Shown piece by piece: positions 47,930-57,114 of a DNA stretch of 64,000 nucleotides. The notes beneath the pieces were generated by a model. It had not been told where the DNA came from, did no database searches, and saw only the letters and a program-made list of their open reading frames with translations. The position numbers and the translations under genes are program-made. This DNA is from Phenylobacterium sp. (GTDB taxonomy: Bacteria; Pseudomonadota; Alphaproteobacteria; Caulobacterales; Caulobacteraceae), in contig NZ_PNLB01000014.1 of assembly GCF_013822795.1 (NCBI RefSeq), forward strand, positions 62,001 to 126,000. Reading direction: 5' to 3'. Position 1 is the stretch's first letter. Each line of letters begins with the position of its first letter.

Positions 47930-48337
47930 CTACTCCTCGATCGGCACGCCATAGAGTTCGAGCCGGTGATCGACCAGCTTGTAGCCAAGCTTGCGGGCGA
48001 TCGCTTCCTGCAGGGCCTCGATCTCCTCGTCGACGAACTCGATGACCTTGCCGCTCTTCATGTCGATGAGGTGGTCGTGGTGGACCTCGGTCGCCTCTTC
48101 GTAGCGCGAGCGGCCGTCGCGGAAGTCGTGCCGGGCGATGATCCCGGCTTCCTCGAACAGGCGCACGGTGCGGTAGACCGTGGCGATCGAGATGTGGGGG
48201 TCGACCTCGTGGGCGCGACGGTACAGCTCTTCCACATCGGGGTGGTCATGGGCGGCCGACAGCACGCGCGCGATCACGCGACGCTGCTCGGTCATGCGCA
48301 TGCCCTTCTCGACGCAGAGGCTTTCGATGCGATCCAC
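47930..48337 (-). CDS. fur: Ferric uptake regulator, Fur family
   Basis: Metal-responsive repressor of 135 residues. Winged helix (MRMTEQRRVIARVLSAA, ISIATVYRTVRLFEEAGII) followed by the dimer/metal region HDFRDGRSRYEEATEVHHDHLID. There are no CxxC pairs, as in many alphaproteobacterial Fur/Mur proteins, so iron or manganese sensing cannot be told apart. Start: GTG at 48337 follows GAGGAG by six bases and gives the common MDRIE-type N terminus; a TTG at 48358 is the longer alternative. No Fur box is evident in the short upstream gap. Confidence 0.93.
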   Translation of the reverse strand: MDRIESLCVEKGMRMTEQRRVIARVLSAAHDHPDVEELYRRAHEVDPHISIATVYRTVRLFEEAGIIARHDFRDGRSRYEEATEVHHDHLIDMKSGKVIEFVDEEIEALQEAIARKLGYKLVDHRLELYGVPIEE

Positions 48338-48379
48338 GACGGTCTCCTCGTAATTCAACTCACCCCAAGGATAGGGCGA

Positions 48380-48832
48380 CTAGGCCGCGCGGCCAAGGTC
48401 GAGACGCATAACAACCGCGTCGGCGGTTCCAGCGGCCCCGCGATCGTAGTAGCCGCGACGCAATCCGGCCCGTTGAAACCCTGCCGCTTCATAGAGGGCC
48501 AGGGCCGGCAGGTTGTCGTGCGCGACCTCCAGGAACATGACGTCGGCCCCGGCCATGCGCGCGGCGCCGGCGGCGGCCTCGACCAGGGCGCGGGCCAGAC
48601 CGCGGCGGCGGGCGGGCGGCGCCACGGCCAGGGTCAGGATCTCGGCCTCGCCGGCGATGGCGCGGCAGAGGATGAAGGCCTGCGGGTCCTGCTGCTCGAC
48701 CAGCAGGGCGAAACCGCCGGGACCATCGAGCAGTTGGGCGATCTCGCCGGCTGACCAGCCGTGGTCGAAGGCGGCGGCGTGGATCTGCGCCAGGGCCTGC
48801 GCCTCGTGTCCCCAGGCGCCGCGCAGCTTCAT
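48380..48832 (-). CDS. rimI: Ribosomal protein S18-alanine N-acetyltransferase
   Basis: GNAT acetyltransferase of 150 residues. Acetyl-CoA loop LAVAPPARRRGLARALVEA (R-x-x-G-x-A) and the motif ALALYEAAGFQRAGLRRGYY are seen. The RimI assignment follows from its place directly after tsaB (start overlaps the tsaB stop), a common bacterial pair. It would acetylate the N terminus of S18; other substrates are possible. Confidence 0.9.
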   Translation of the reverse strand: MKLRGAWGHEAQALAQIHAAAFDHGWSAGEIAQLLDGPGGFALLVEQQDPQAFILCRAIAGEAEILTLAVAPPARRRGLARALVEAAAGAARMAGADVMFLEVAHDNLPALALYEAAGFQRAGLRRGYYDRGAAGTADAVVMRLDLGRAA

Positions 48833-49467
48833 TCGGGAAGGCTCTTGCCGCCCGGCAGCTTGGCGTCGGGGGCGCGCAGATAGAGCGGGCGCGGCGGGAT
48901 CGGGGCGCGGGCCGCCGCGAGCGCGGCGATCGCGGCCGGGTCGGCGTGGTCGGCGGCGACGACCTGGGCCGAGGGCCGCATCTCCGCCAGCAAAGCCGCG
49001 CCAGTCCCGACCAGGACGTCGGGGGCGAGCTCGGCGACCCGGGCCGCGGCGGTCTCGATCGGCAGGGCGTCGGGGGCGCTGACCGCCGCGCCGTCGGCGA
49101 AGGCCTGCAGGTAGACCTGGCCGCGCTTGGCGTCGAGCACGGCGAAGACGCGCCCCTTGTGCGGCTGGGCCAGGGCTTCGAGCGAGCCGACGCCGACCGC
49201 CGGGATCGCGAGCGCAGCCGACAGCCCCTTGGCGAAGGCCAGGCCGACGCGCAGGCCGGTGAACGAGCCGGGGCCGACGGTGACGCCGATCCGGTCCAAC
49301 TGGTCGAAGCCGACGCCAGCCTCGCCCATGACCTCGGCGACCAGCGGGGCCAGGCGCTCCTGATGGCCGCGGCTCATCGGCTCGACGCGAGCGGCCAGCA
49401 CCGCGCCGTCGCGGACCACTGCCGCCGAGCAGGCGAACAGGCAGGTGTCGAGCGCCAGGATGATCAC
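48829..49467 (-). CDS. tsaB: tRNA threonylcarbamoyladenosine synthesis protein TsaB
   Basis: ASKHA-fold partner of TsaD in t6A37 synthesis, 212 residues. Seen: MIILALDTCLFACSAAVV, RGHQERLAPLVAEVM and the characteristic TVGPGSFTGLRVGLAFAKGL. The GTG start overlaps the preceding hypothetical gene as GTGA, and the stop overlaps rimI by four bases, so the three are translated together. Confidence 0.95.
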   Translation of the reverse strand: MIILALDTCLFACSAAVVRDGAVLAARVEPMSRGHQERLAPLVAEVMGEAGVGFDQLDRIGVTVGPGSFTGLRVGLAFAKGLSAALAIPAVGVGSLEALAQPHKGRVFAVLDAKRGQVYLQAFADGAAVSAPDALPIETAAARVAELAPDVLVGTGAALLAEMRPSAQVVAADHADPAAIAALAAARAPIPPRPLYLRAPDAKLPGGKSLPE

Positions 49468-49994
49468 GGTTGGACCGGGCTCCAGCAGGCGGCGACGCGA
49501 CGCAGGCTCGTCTCGACCCAGGCCGCCATCGGCGAACCGCCCTCGCCGCGCACCTCGATCTGCACCGGATAGGGCGCGGCGGCGAAGCGGGCGTCCTCGG
49601 CCCAGAGCAGGTAGCTGTCGCCGTTGGCCGATGCGGCGGGCGCCGGCGGCTGACGGCCGACGCCGGGCACCTCGATGCGCGGGGCCGGCAGCGCCTCGAG
49701 CTCGGCCAGGACCGGCGTGAGCCGCGCGCAGGACTTGGACGTGGCCCAGGTGACGGTCGCCTCGACGCCTTCGCGGGTTTCGACCCGGCGGGCGAGCGCC
49801 TCGGCGCCGCGCAGATAGAGCGAGACGCCGGTGACGCTGCGGTCAGCGCGGTAGACGGCGAAGGCGCCCCACGGGCGCAGGCCCTCCAGCCGCGCGCCCT
49901 TCAGCACCGGCCAGTCGTCTTCGCTGGCGGCGGCGGGCGCGGCCAGCGCGCCGGCGCCGGCCAGCGCCAGCAGCAAGGTTCGGATCGCCCCCAC
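49464..49994 (-). CDS. Hypothetical exported protein
   Basis: About 176 residues from a GTG at 49994, which opens with a signal peptide (LLLALAGAGALAAPAAAS). The mature region has VLKGARLEGLRPWGAFAVYRADRSVTGVSLYLRG and one Cys in SKSCARL and another in AACW that could pair in the periplasm. No domain recognised. A longer frame from 50042 adds Arg/Pro-rich sequence and is less likely. It overlaps the tsaB start by four bases and follows the nfu stop by ten bases. Confidence 0.78.
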   Translation of the reverse strand: MGAIRTLLLALAGAGALAAPAAASEDDWPVLKGARLEGLRPWGAFAVYRADRSVTGVSLYLRGAEALARRVETREGVEATVTWATSKSCARLTPVLAELEALPAPRIEVPGVGRQPPAPAASANGDSYLLWAEDARFAAAPYPVQIEVRGEGGSPMAAWVETSLRRVAACWSPVQP

Positions 49995-50004
49995 GACGTG
50001 CGCC

Positions 50005-50577
50005 CTAGAGCGTCTGTTCGACCCGGGTGACCTCGGGCACATAGTGCTTGAGCATGTTCTCGACCCCGGCCTTCAGCGTCGCCGAGGAGGACGGGCAGCC
50101 CGAGCAGGCGCCGCGCATGTGCAGCCAGACGACGCCGGTGTCGGCGTCGAAGCGGTTGAACAGGATGTCGCCGCCGTCCTGGGCCACGGCCGGGCGGATG
50201 CGGGTGTCGAGCAGGTCCTTGATCTCGGCGACCACCTGGGCGGTCTCGCCCTCGTAGACCGCCTCGTCATGACCGCCGGCCTCGGCGGCGCTCTCGACGA
50301 ACAGCGGCCGGCCGGAAGTGAAGTGGTCCATGATCGCCGCCAGGATCGGCGCCTTCAGCAGCGGCCAGTCGTGGTCGGGGTCCTTGCCGACGGTCACGAA
50401 GTCGGCCCCGAAGAACACCCGGGTGACGCCCTCGATGTCGAACAGCTCGGCCGCCAGCGGCGAGACCTGGGCCTCGTCCAGGTCCCGGAAATCGCGCGAG
50501 CCCTCGGGGAGGACCTCGCGGCCGGGGAGGAACTTCAGAACCTCGGGGTTCGGGGTGGCTTCGGTCTGGATGAACAT
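50005..50577 (-). CDS. Nfu-type iron-sulfur scaffold protein
   Basis: Fe-S cluster carrier of 190 residues with an Nfu N-terminal domain (about 1-90, MFIQTEATPNPEVLKFLPG, EGVTRVFFGADFVTVGK) and a C-terminal NifU-type domain (about 110-185) holding the cluster-binding CxxC in GACSGCPSSSATLK. This is the mitochondrial NFU1/bacterial NfuA-like arrangement. Delivers 4Fe-4S clusters to apoproteins; MiaB in this window is a possible client, inferred. Confidence 0.93.
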   Translation of the reverse strand: MFIQTEATPNPEVLKFLPGREVLPEGSRDFRDLDEAQVSPLAAELFDIEGVTRVFFGADFVTVGKDPDHDWPLLKAPILAAIMDHFTSGRPLFVESAAEAGGHDEAVYEGETAQVVAEIKDLLDTRIRPAVAQDGGDILFNRFDADTGVVWLHMRGACSGCPSSSATLKAGVENMLKHYVPEVTRVEQTL

Positions 50578-50635
50578 GAGGCAGATGTGGCGCTTTGGGC
50601 GCGGAATCGCAAGCGTGGCGGAGTTTCGCGGGCCG

Positions 50636-51109
50636 TCAGGCCAGATCGGCGATCTCGTCGTCGGTGAGGTCGCCGGGCACCACCGTCACCGGCAGCTTGC
50701 GGGTTCCCCACTTCACCCCATCCTTGGCGATCGACGAGACCAGCGGGCCGGGGCCGCGGCCGCCGACCGAGGCGGCCAGCACCAGGATCTTGATGTCGGG
50801 GTCATCGGAAATGACCTTGCGCAGCGCCTGGCGGGTGCTCTCGGCGTGCATGATGATGAACTCAGGCGGCATGCCGGTTTCGGCGATGACGAACTCGGCC
50901 ATCTTGTGCAGCACGGCTTCGGCCTCGTCGCGGGCCTGGCGCTCGATCTCCTCGCGCACGCCGCTCCAGTGCTCGAACACCGCCGGTTCGATGACCCGCA
51001 GCAACGCCACGTGACCGCCGGTCGAGCGCGCACGCCGGCAGGCGAAGCGCAGGGCGGCCTGAAACTCCGGGCTGTCGTCGGCGATGACGAGGAACTTGCG
51101 TTGGCTCAT
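50636..51109 (-). CDS. Universal stress protein family
   Basis: Usp-fold protein of 157 residues: FLVIADDSPEFQAALRFACRRA at the first strand and helix, ALLRVIEP, and a C-terminal loop GGRGPGPLVSSIAKDG that resembles the nucleotide-binding loop of Usp, then LPVTVVPGDL. The ATG at 51109 is preferred over the frame start at 51145. A role in stress survival is inferred from family only. Confidence 0.9.
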   Translation of the reverse strand: MSQRKFLVIADDSPEFQAALRFACRRARSTGGHVALLRVIEPAVFEHWSGVREEIERQARDEAEAVLHKMAEFVIAETGMPPEFIIMHAESTRQALRKVISDDPDIKILVLAASVGGRGPGPLVSSIAKDGVKWGTRKLPVTVVPGDLTDDEIADLA

Positions 51110-51180
51110 GGCGCGGACGGTGGCCTGCACAGGGGTTCTGCGCAAGCCACCTTCAGCCCTAGGGATTCAGTCCGCGCGGA

Positions 51181-52215
51181 TCAGGCGCCCCAGAAGCCGA
51201 CGATCTTGCGGACCTCGGCCAGGGTCGGCGCAGCGGCGGCGCGGGCGCGCTCGGCGCCCGCCGCCAGGACGCGGTCGATCTCGGCCGGGTCGGCCATCAA
51301 GCGGCGCATCTCGTCACCGACCGGCCCGAGCTTGGCCACCGCGAGATCGGCGAGCTTGGGCTTGAAGGCGCCGAAGCCCTGACCGGTGAACTCGGCCAGC
51401 ACCTGCGCCGAGGTGCGGCCGTCGAGGGCGGCGTAGATGCCGACCAGGTTCTCAGCCTCCGGACGGGCCTTCAGCTCGTCCAGGGTTTCCGGCAGCGGTT
51501 CAGGGTCGGTCTTCGCCTTGCGGACCTTCTGGGCGATGGTGTCGGCGTCGTCGAGCAGGTTGAGCCGCGAGTTGTCCGACGGGTCGGACTTGCTCATCTT
51601 CGCCGCCCCGTCGCGCAGCGACATGATCCGCGCGCCCGGCCCCTGGGTCATAGCGTCGGGCAGCGGGAAGTAGCCCGGAACCTCGAAGTCGTGGTTGAAC
51701 TTCGCGGCCACGTCGCGGGTCAGCTCGAGATGCTGGCGCTGGTCGTCGCCGACCGGCACCTGGGTCGCCTTGTAGAGCAGGATGTCGGCGGCCTGGAGCA
51801 CCGGGTAGGTGTAGAGGCCGACGCTCGAGCGCTCCTTGTGCTTGCCCGACTTCTCCTTGAACTGGGTCATCCGGTCGAGCCAGCCGAGGCGGGCGACGCA
51901 GTTGAAGATCCAGGCCAGCTCGGCGTGCTCGGGCACCGCCGACTGCGGGAAGATCGTCGCGACCTTGGGGTCCAGGCCCGAGGCGAGGTAGGCGGCGGTG
52001 ATCTCGCGCACCTGGCCGGCCAGCAGCTTCGGGTCCTGCCACACGGTGATCGCGTGCATGTCGGCCACGAAGATGAAGGTCTCCACCTCGTGCTGCAGGC
52101 GGGCGAACTTCACCAGTGCGCCGAGATAGTTGCCGAGGTGCAGGGCGCCGGACGGCTGGACGCCGGACAGCACGCGTTGGGGACCGCTGTAGGCGGGGGG
52201 GGCTTGGTCAGTCAT
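51181..52215 (-). CDS. trpS: Tryptophanyl-tRNA synthetase
   Basis: Class I aminoacyl-tRNA synthetase, 344 residues, charges tRNA-Trp. The HIGH-type motif is in [12 protein letters not shown] and the KMSKS motif in [15 protein letters not shown]. Other family stretches include [12 protein letters not shown] and [13 protein letters not shown]. The start at 52215 gives MTDQ; an ATG 15 bases upstream is possible. It lies downstream of murJ, as in many alphaproteobacteria. Confidence 0.97.
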   Translation of the reverse strand: MTDQAPPAYSGPQRVLSGVQPSGALHLGNYLGALVKFARLQHEVETFIFVADMHAITVWQDPKLLAGQVREITAAYLASGLDPKVATIFPQSAVPEHAELAWIFNCVARLGWLDRMTQFKEKSGKHKERSSVGLYTYPVLQAADILLYKATQVPVGDDQRQHLELTRDVAAKFNHDFEVPGYFPLPDAMTQGPGARIMSLRDGAAKMSKSDPSDNSRLNLLDDADTIAQKVRKAKTDPEPLPETLDELKARPEAENLVGIYAALDGRTSAQVLAEFTGQGFGAFKPKLADLAVAKLGPVGDEMRRLMADPAEIDRVLAAGAERARAAAAPTLAEVRKIVGFWGA

Positions 52216-52361
52216 GGGATCGGCTTCCAAGGGAAGAGGGCAGACAGGCGCGCAGAACCGCGCCGGGAAAGGCGGGGATCAGGCGCTACGCCATCGCCAC
52301 GTGTTTTGTCCGCAAGCCATGCTTGAGCGAATAAGGCCTGAAGCTGCAGATCGCAAGCCCG

Positions 52362-54017
52362 TCAGAGGTCGGCCGAGACCGCCGCATCGCCAGGACGCCG
52401 CCGCAGCGCGGTCCGAATCTCGCTCGGTGTGATGCCGCGGAAGGCCAGCAGCAGCAGGCCGTAGACCGCGACCCCGACCGCGGCGACCGCGAGCACGGCG
52501 ATCTCCTTGGCCCCCAGACCGATGAAGTGGAAGCCGCGCAGCGGCGCCTCCAGCCAAGCGCGCTCATGGGAGGCGAAGGCGAGCAGCGCGCCGAACACGG
52601 TGCTGGCCGCGACGATGCGAGCGATGCGGCTCCAGGCCGCCTTGGTCGGCGAATAGTCGCCGCGCTTGGCCAGCAGCAGCACCATCTGGGCGACGTTGAT
52701 CCAGGCCGCCGCGCTGGTCGACGCGGCGATGCCCTTGACCCCGATCACCTGGAACAGCGCCAGGCCCAGCACGATGTTCACCGCCACCGAAATCAGGCCG
52801 AAGCGCATCGGCGCCTTGGTGTCCGAGCGCGCGAAGAAGGCCGGCTGCAGCACGCGGGCGAGCACGAAGGCCGGCACGCCCCAGCCGTAGTTGAGCAGGA
52901 TCCAGCCGGTCTGGCGGGCGTCCTCGACGGTGAAGACGCCGCGGGTGAAGAGGCCGTCGATCAGGAAGAACGGCATGGCGATCAGCGCCGCGGCCGCCGG
53001 CGCGGTCAGCGCCAGCGAGAAGATCACCGCCTGGTCGGTCGCGCCCTGGGCGTCGTCGTGATCGCCGGCCTGGATGGCGCTGGACAGCCGCGGCAGCAGG
53101 GCGACGCTGACCGCCACCCCGATCAAGCCGAGCGGCAACTGGTAGAGCCGGGCGGCGACTTCGGTCCAGGCCCGGCCGCCGGCCACCTGGGAAGCCAGGA
53201 TGCCGGAGATGAAGATGTTGATCTGCACGGCGCTGGCGGCGATGGCGCCCGGGACCGCGAGCGCGATCAACGCCTTGATCTCGGGCGTCAGGCTCGGCCA
53301 GCGCAGGCGGATGTGGGCGCCGCACTTGCGCGCGCCCCACCAGAGCAGGGCGGCCTGGAAGACGCCGGCGATCGGAATGGCGATGGAGGCGGCGTAGGCG
53401 GCCAGGATCGGATCATCCTGCGGGATCACCGCGATCAGCATCACCAGGTTCAGGATCGTCGGGAAGATGCCGGTGATGATGAAGCGGCGGTGGGCGTTGA
53501 GCACGCCCGACAGCAGCGCCCCGATCGCCATGCACGGCAGGTAGGGCATGCTGATCTGGGTCAGCACGATGGCCAACTTGAACTTGGCCGGATCCGAGGC
53601 GTAGCCCGGATTGATCACGTACATCAGCCACGGCATCGCCAGCTGGGCGATCAGGGTGATGGCGATGGTCGCCGCCGCCAGAGTCGCCAGGGCGTCCGAG
53701 GCGATGCGGTCGGCCTCGGCCTGGCCCTCGCCGGTCAGGGTCTTGGTGTAGGACGGGATGAAGGCCGAGGAGAACGCACCCTCGGCGAAGATCCGCCGGA
53801 ACAGGTTCGGGAAGGCCAGCGCGGTATAGTAGGCGTCAGCCGCGATGGTCGCGCTGGCGCCCAGTCGTGCGGTCAGCACCAGATCGCGGGCCAAGCCCAT
53901 GAACCTGCTGATCAGGGTCAGGCCCGACAGCAGCAGGGAAGAACGGATCAATCCGCTCTTGGCGGCAGGAGTGGCGGCTGCGGTCACGGGCGTTGGTGTG
54001 CGCTTATGCGGCCGCAC
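52362..54017 (-). CDS. murJ: Lipid II flippase MurJ
   Basis: Polytopic inner-membrane flippase of the MATE/MviN group, 551 residues with about 14 membrane helices. The conserved N-terminal LISRFMGLARDLVLTARLG and GAFSSAFIPSYT are present, with RFG-type residues in the central cavity region (RVLQPAFFARSDTKAPMRFG). It flips the peptidoglycan precursor lipid II. GTG start at 54017. It starts 16 bases after the glnD stop. Confidence 0.96.
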   Translation of the reverse strand: MRPHKRTPTPVTAAATPAAKSGLIRSSLLLSGLTLISRFMGLARDLVLTARLGASATIAADAYYTALAFPNLFRRIFAEGAFSSAFIPSYTKTLTGEGQAEADRIASDALATLAAATIAITLIAQLAMPWLMYVINPGYASDPAKFKLAIVLTQISMPYLPCMAIGALLSGVLNAHRRFIITGIFPTILNLVMLIAVIPQDDPILAAYAASIAIPIAGVFQAALLWWGARKCGAHIRLRWPSLTPEIKALIALAVPGAIAASAVQINIFISGILASQVAGGRAWTEVAARLYQLPLGLIGVAVSVALLPRLSSAIQAGDHDDAQGATDQAVIFSLALTAPAAAALIAMPFFLIDGLFTRGVFTVEDARQTGWILLNYGWGVPAFVLARVLQPAFFARSDTKAPMRFGLISVAVNIVLGLALFQVIGVKGIAASTSAAAWINVAQMVLLLAKRGDYSPTKAAWSRIARIVAASTVFGALLAFASHERAWLEAPLRGFHFIGLGAKEIAVLAVAAVGVAVYGLLLLAFRGITPSEIRTALRRRPGDAAVSADL

Positions 54018-54033
54018 CGGTCAAGCCGCCCCG

Positions 54034-56853
54034 TCAGCGCGCGACGCTAGCGCGCGCCTTCTGCAGGTTGGTGCGCGATTTGGGGGCGGCGGCCTCGACC
54101 TCTTCCAGCACCCCCATCAGATGGGATTTCAAGGCCGCCATCCGCTTGGGATCGGTCAGCTTTCCGCCGTCGCGTTCGATCACATAGAAGGCGTCGACCG
54201 CCCGCTCGCCGTAACCGTCGATGTGGGCCGAGAGGATCGACAGCCCCGCGTCGGCGAGGTTGCGCGCCAGCGCCACCAGCAGGCCGGGCCGGTCGCGGCC
54301 GGAGGCTTCGACCACGGTTGAGACCTCGGAGGCCTCGTTGTCCAGCATCACCGTCGGGGTGATCGTGAAGGCGGCGGCGCGGCCGAAGTCGGAGACCCGG
54401 CGCGGTTCGCCCTTGGTCGGTTCGCCGCGGCCTGCGGCCTCCAGCGCCTCGGCCAGCTTCGACAGCATGCGCGGATTGTCGGCGCCATAGGCCGCGCCGG
54501 TGGCGTCCTGCACGTAGAACACGTCGAGCGCCTGGCCCTGGCGAGAGGTGAACACCCGCGCGCCGACGATGTTGGCCCCAGCCGCGGTCACCGCGGCCGC
54601 CAGATCGACGAACAGGCGCGAGCGGTCAGGCGCGGCGATGACCACCTCGGAGGCGTTGAGGCCGCTGCGGATGTGACCCTCGGCCGCCGCCCCAGACCCC
54701 GCCGCGCGACGGGCCAGCCCGGCGTGAACCAGAATTTCGGCGTCGGAAAACGAGGTGAAATAGGCGTCTTCCATCGACTGCACCCAGTCGGTGGCGGCGG
54801 CGTCAGCCGCGATCAGCCGCACCCGTGCGTCATAGGCGGCGTTCTCGTGATAGCGGCGGATGGCGGCGGCGGCGTCCGAGCCGCGGCCGCCGCGGAACAC
54901 CGCCTCGGTGGCGCCGTAGAGCTCGCGCATCAGCTGGCCCTTCCAGCCGTTCCAAACGCCCGGCCCGACGGCGCGGATGTCGGCGACGGTCAGCACCAGC
55001 AGCAAGCGCAACCGCTCGGGCGTCTCCACGATGCGGGCGAAGTCGGCGACGGTGCGCGGATCGGAGACGTCGCGTTTCTGCGCGTAGTCGCTCATCACCA
55101 GGTGATGCTCGACCAGCCAGGCGACCATTTCGATGCGCTTGCGGTCCAAGCCGAGGCGTTCGCAGGCCGAGCGAGCCGCGCGGGCGCCGGCCTTTTCCTG
55201 GCCCCCTGCCCCGCCCTTGCCGGTGTCGTGCAACAGCATGGCCAGGAACAGCGCCTCGCGATCGTCGATCAGCGGCATGACCGCGGTCGAGAGCGGGTGA
55301 TCCTCGGCGAAGCGGCCGTTGGCGATGTCGGCGATCACGCCGACGGCCCGCAGGGTGTGCTCGTCCACCGTGTACGAGTGGTACATGTTGAACTGCATCT
55401 GAGCGACGATGCGGCCCCATTCGGGAATGAACCGGCCGAGCACGTCGGCATCGTTCATCATCGACAGCGCCCGCTGCGGATCGCGGCCATGGGCCAGGAT
55501 GTCGAGGAACACCTTGGCCGCGGCGGGGTCGCGACGGACCTTGGAGCCGATGATGCTGGCGCAGCGACTGGCGGCGGTGAAGGCGTCAGGGTGCAGGTCG
55601 AGGTCAAGCTGGTCGGCGAGCCGGAACAGGCGCAGCAGGTTGACGGGATCGCGCTCGAATATCTGCGGCCCGTCGACGTTCAGGCGCCCGCCCTCCTCAT
55701 GGAAGCCGGGGTCGAGCTTCTTGCGCTTGGCCTTGCCGCGTCCGGGGATCAGCCGTGACAGCCCCTTGGGCTGCTGCTTGATCTGCTCGGCCTCGAGCTT
55801 GGCGGCGAACACCCGGGTCAGGGCGCCGACCTCCTTGGCGATCAGGAAGTAGCGGCGCATGAACCGCTCGACCGCCGGGGCGTCGCCGCGGTCGCCATAG
55901 CCCATCCGGCGGGCGATCTCGGGCTGCAGGTCGAAGGTCAGCCGTTCTTCCGGGCGGCCGGTGGCGAAATGCAGGTGGCTGCGCACCGCCCAGAGGAAGT
56001 CGAACGCCTTGATGAAGGCCGCGACCTCCTTGCGGTCGAACATGTCCAGCTGGACGAAGCCGTCGACGTGGCTGACCGGGTGCAGGTACTGGGCGATCCA
56101 GAACAGGGTGTTGAGGTCGCGCAGGCCGCCCTTGCCCTCCTTGACGTTCGGCTCGACCAGATAGCGGCTGGCGCCGGCCCGCTCCTGGCGGATGTCGCGC
56201 TCCTTGAGCTTGGCGGCGACGAACTGGGCGGCCGTGCCCTTGACCACTTCGGCCCGGAACCGCTGGAACAGCTCCTCGGCCAGGGCGGTGTCGCCGCTGA
56301 GCTGGCGCGCCTCCAGGATCGAGGTGCGGATCGTGTAGTCCTCGCGGCTAAGCTTCAGGCATTCCTCGACCGTCCGCGAGGCGTGGCCGACTTTGAAGCC
56401 GAGGTCCCAGAGCGCGTAGAGCATGTATTCAATCACGCTCTCGGTGTGGGCGGTCTGCTTGTAGGGTCGCAGGAACAGCAGATCGAGGTCGGAGAACGGG
56501 GCGAGCGTGCCGCGGCCGTAGCCGCCGACCGCCATCAGCGCCAGGCGTTCGCCCTCGGTCGGGTTGCGGGCCCGGAACACGTGCACGGTGGTGAAGTCGT
56601 AGAGCGCGGTGACCACCTCGTCGGTGACCCCCGACAGCAGCCTCGCGGTCTCGATGCCGCCGGCGCCGTTCTCCAGCCGCTCCTTGGCGATCATCCGGCC
56701 GCGGAACAGGGCCTGCTTGAGGATTTCCAGCGCCCGGCGACGCTGCTCCTGTTCGTCGCCGGCGGCGTCGAGGGCGGCGGCCGACAGCTGGGCGCGCAGG
56801 CGCACGCCGTCGACGACATATTCCAGGCGGGTGGGTCGAAGGCGAGGCGGCAT
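54034..56853 (-). CDS. glnD: PII uridylyltransferase/uridylyl-removing enzyme
   Basis: Nitrogen-status sensor that uridylylates and deuridylylates PII proteins, 939 residues. Nucleotidyltransferase domain with GGYGRG and D122-L-D124, HD domain with LHDTGKGG for the removing activity, then two ACT domains near the C terminus that bind glutamine. The start at 56853 gives the normal length; the frame stays open upstream to 58365 but that part is antisense to the chemoreceptor gene. Neighbours murJ and mutS match other alphaproteobacteria. Confidence 0.97.
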   Translation of the reverse strand: MPPRLRPTRLEYVVDGVRLRAQLSAAALDAAGDEQEQRRRALEILKQALFRGRMIAKERLENGAGGIETARLLSGVTDEVVTALYDFTTVHVFRARNPTEGERLALMAVGGYGRGTLAPFSDLDLLFLRPYKQTAHTESVIEYMLYALWDLGFKVGHASRTVEECLKLSREDYTIRTSILEARQLSGDTALAEELFQRFRAEVVKGTAAQFVAAKLKERDIRQERAGASRYLVEPNVKEGKGGLRDLNTLFWIAQYLHPVSHVDGFVQLDMFDRKEVAAFIKAFDFLWAVRSHLHFATGRPEERLTFDLQPEIARRMGYGDRGDAPAVERFMRRYFLIAKEVGALTRVFAAKLEAEQIKQQPKGLSRLIPGRGKAKRKKLDPGFHEEGGRLNVDGPQIFERDPVNLLRLFRLADQLDLDLHPDAFTAASRCASIIGSKVRRDPAAAKVFLDILAHGRDPQRALSMMNDADVLGRFIPEWGRIVAQMQFNMYHSYTVDEHTLRAVGVIADIANGRFAEDHPLSTAVMPLIDDREALFLAMLLHDTGKGGAGGQEKAGARAARSACERLGLDRKRIEMVAWLVEHHLVMSDYAQKRDVSDPRTVADFARIVETPERLRLLLVLTVADIRAVGPGVWNGWKGQLMRELYGATEAVFRGGRGSDAAAAIRRYHENAAYDARVRLIAADAAATDWVQSMEDAYFTSFSDAEILVHAGLARRAAGSGAAAEGHIRSGLNASEVVIAAPDRSRLFVDLAAAVTAAGANIVGARVFTSRQGQALDVFYVQDATGAAYGADNPRMLSKLAEALEAAGRGEPTKGEPRRVSDFGRAAAFTITPTVMLDNEASEVSTVVEASGRDRPGLLVALARNLADAGLSILSAHIDGYGERAVDAFYVIERDGGKLTDPKRMAALKSHLMGVLEEVEAAAPKSRTNLQKARASVAR

Positions 56854-57114
56854 GGGATGGATATAATCACTTCCGGAAGCTGCGGCATCCTCTCCTCTGG
56901 GCGGCGCCGCGACCAGGGCCAAACCGAACCTCGTCTGCAGCGCCGAGAATACCGGCGGCGCCCGAAAATCGCCCCGACCGCAGATTGAATCGCGCCCCAA
57001 GCTTCGGTTTGTAGTCTTTGTCCGCCAAGTCTTCGGCAGATTGGAGAACTGCTTACCCATCCTTAACCACGGCCACCCAAGGACTGCGGGCAGCGGGTTA
57101 TGGTGGAGTGAATT

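Noticed and set aside
57053..57066. CtrA-like half site TTAC-N6-TTAA before the chemoreceptor gene
   Set aside because: The CtrA consensus is TTAA-N7-TTAA; here one half differs and the spacing is six, so chance is likely.
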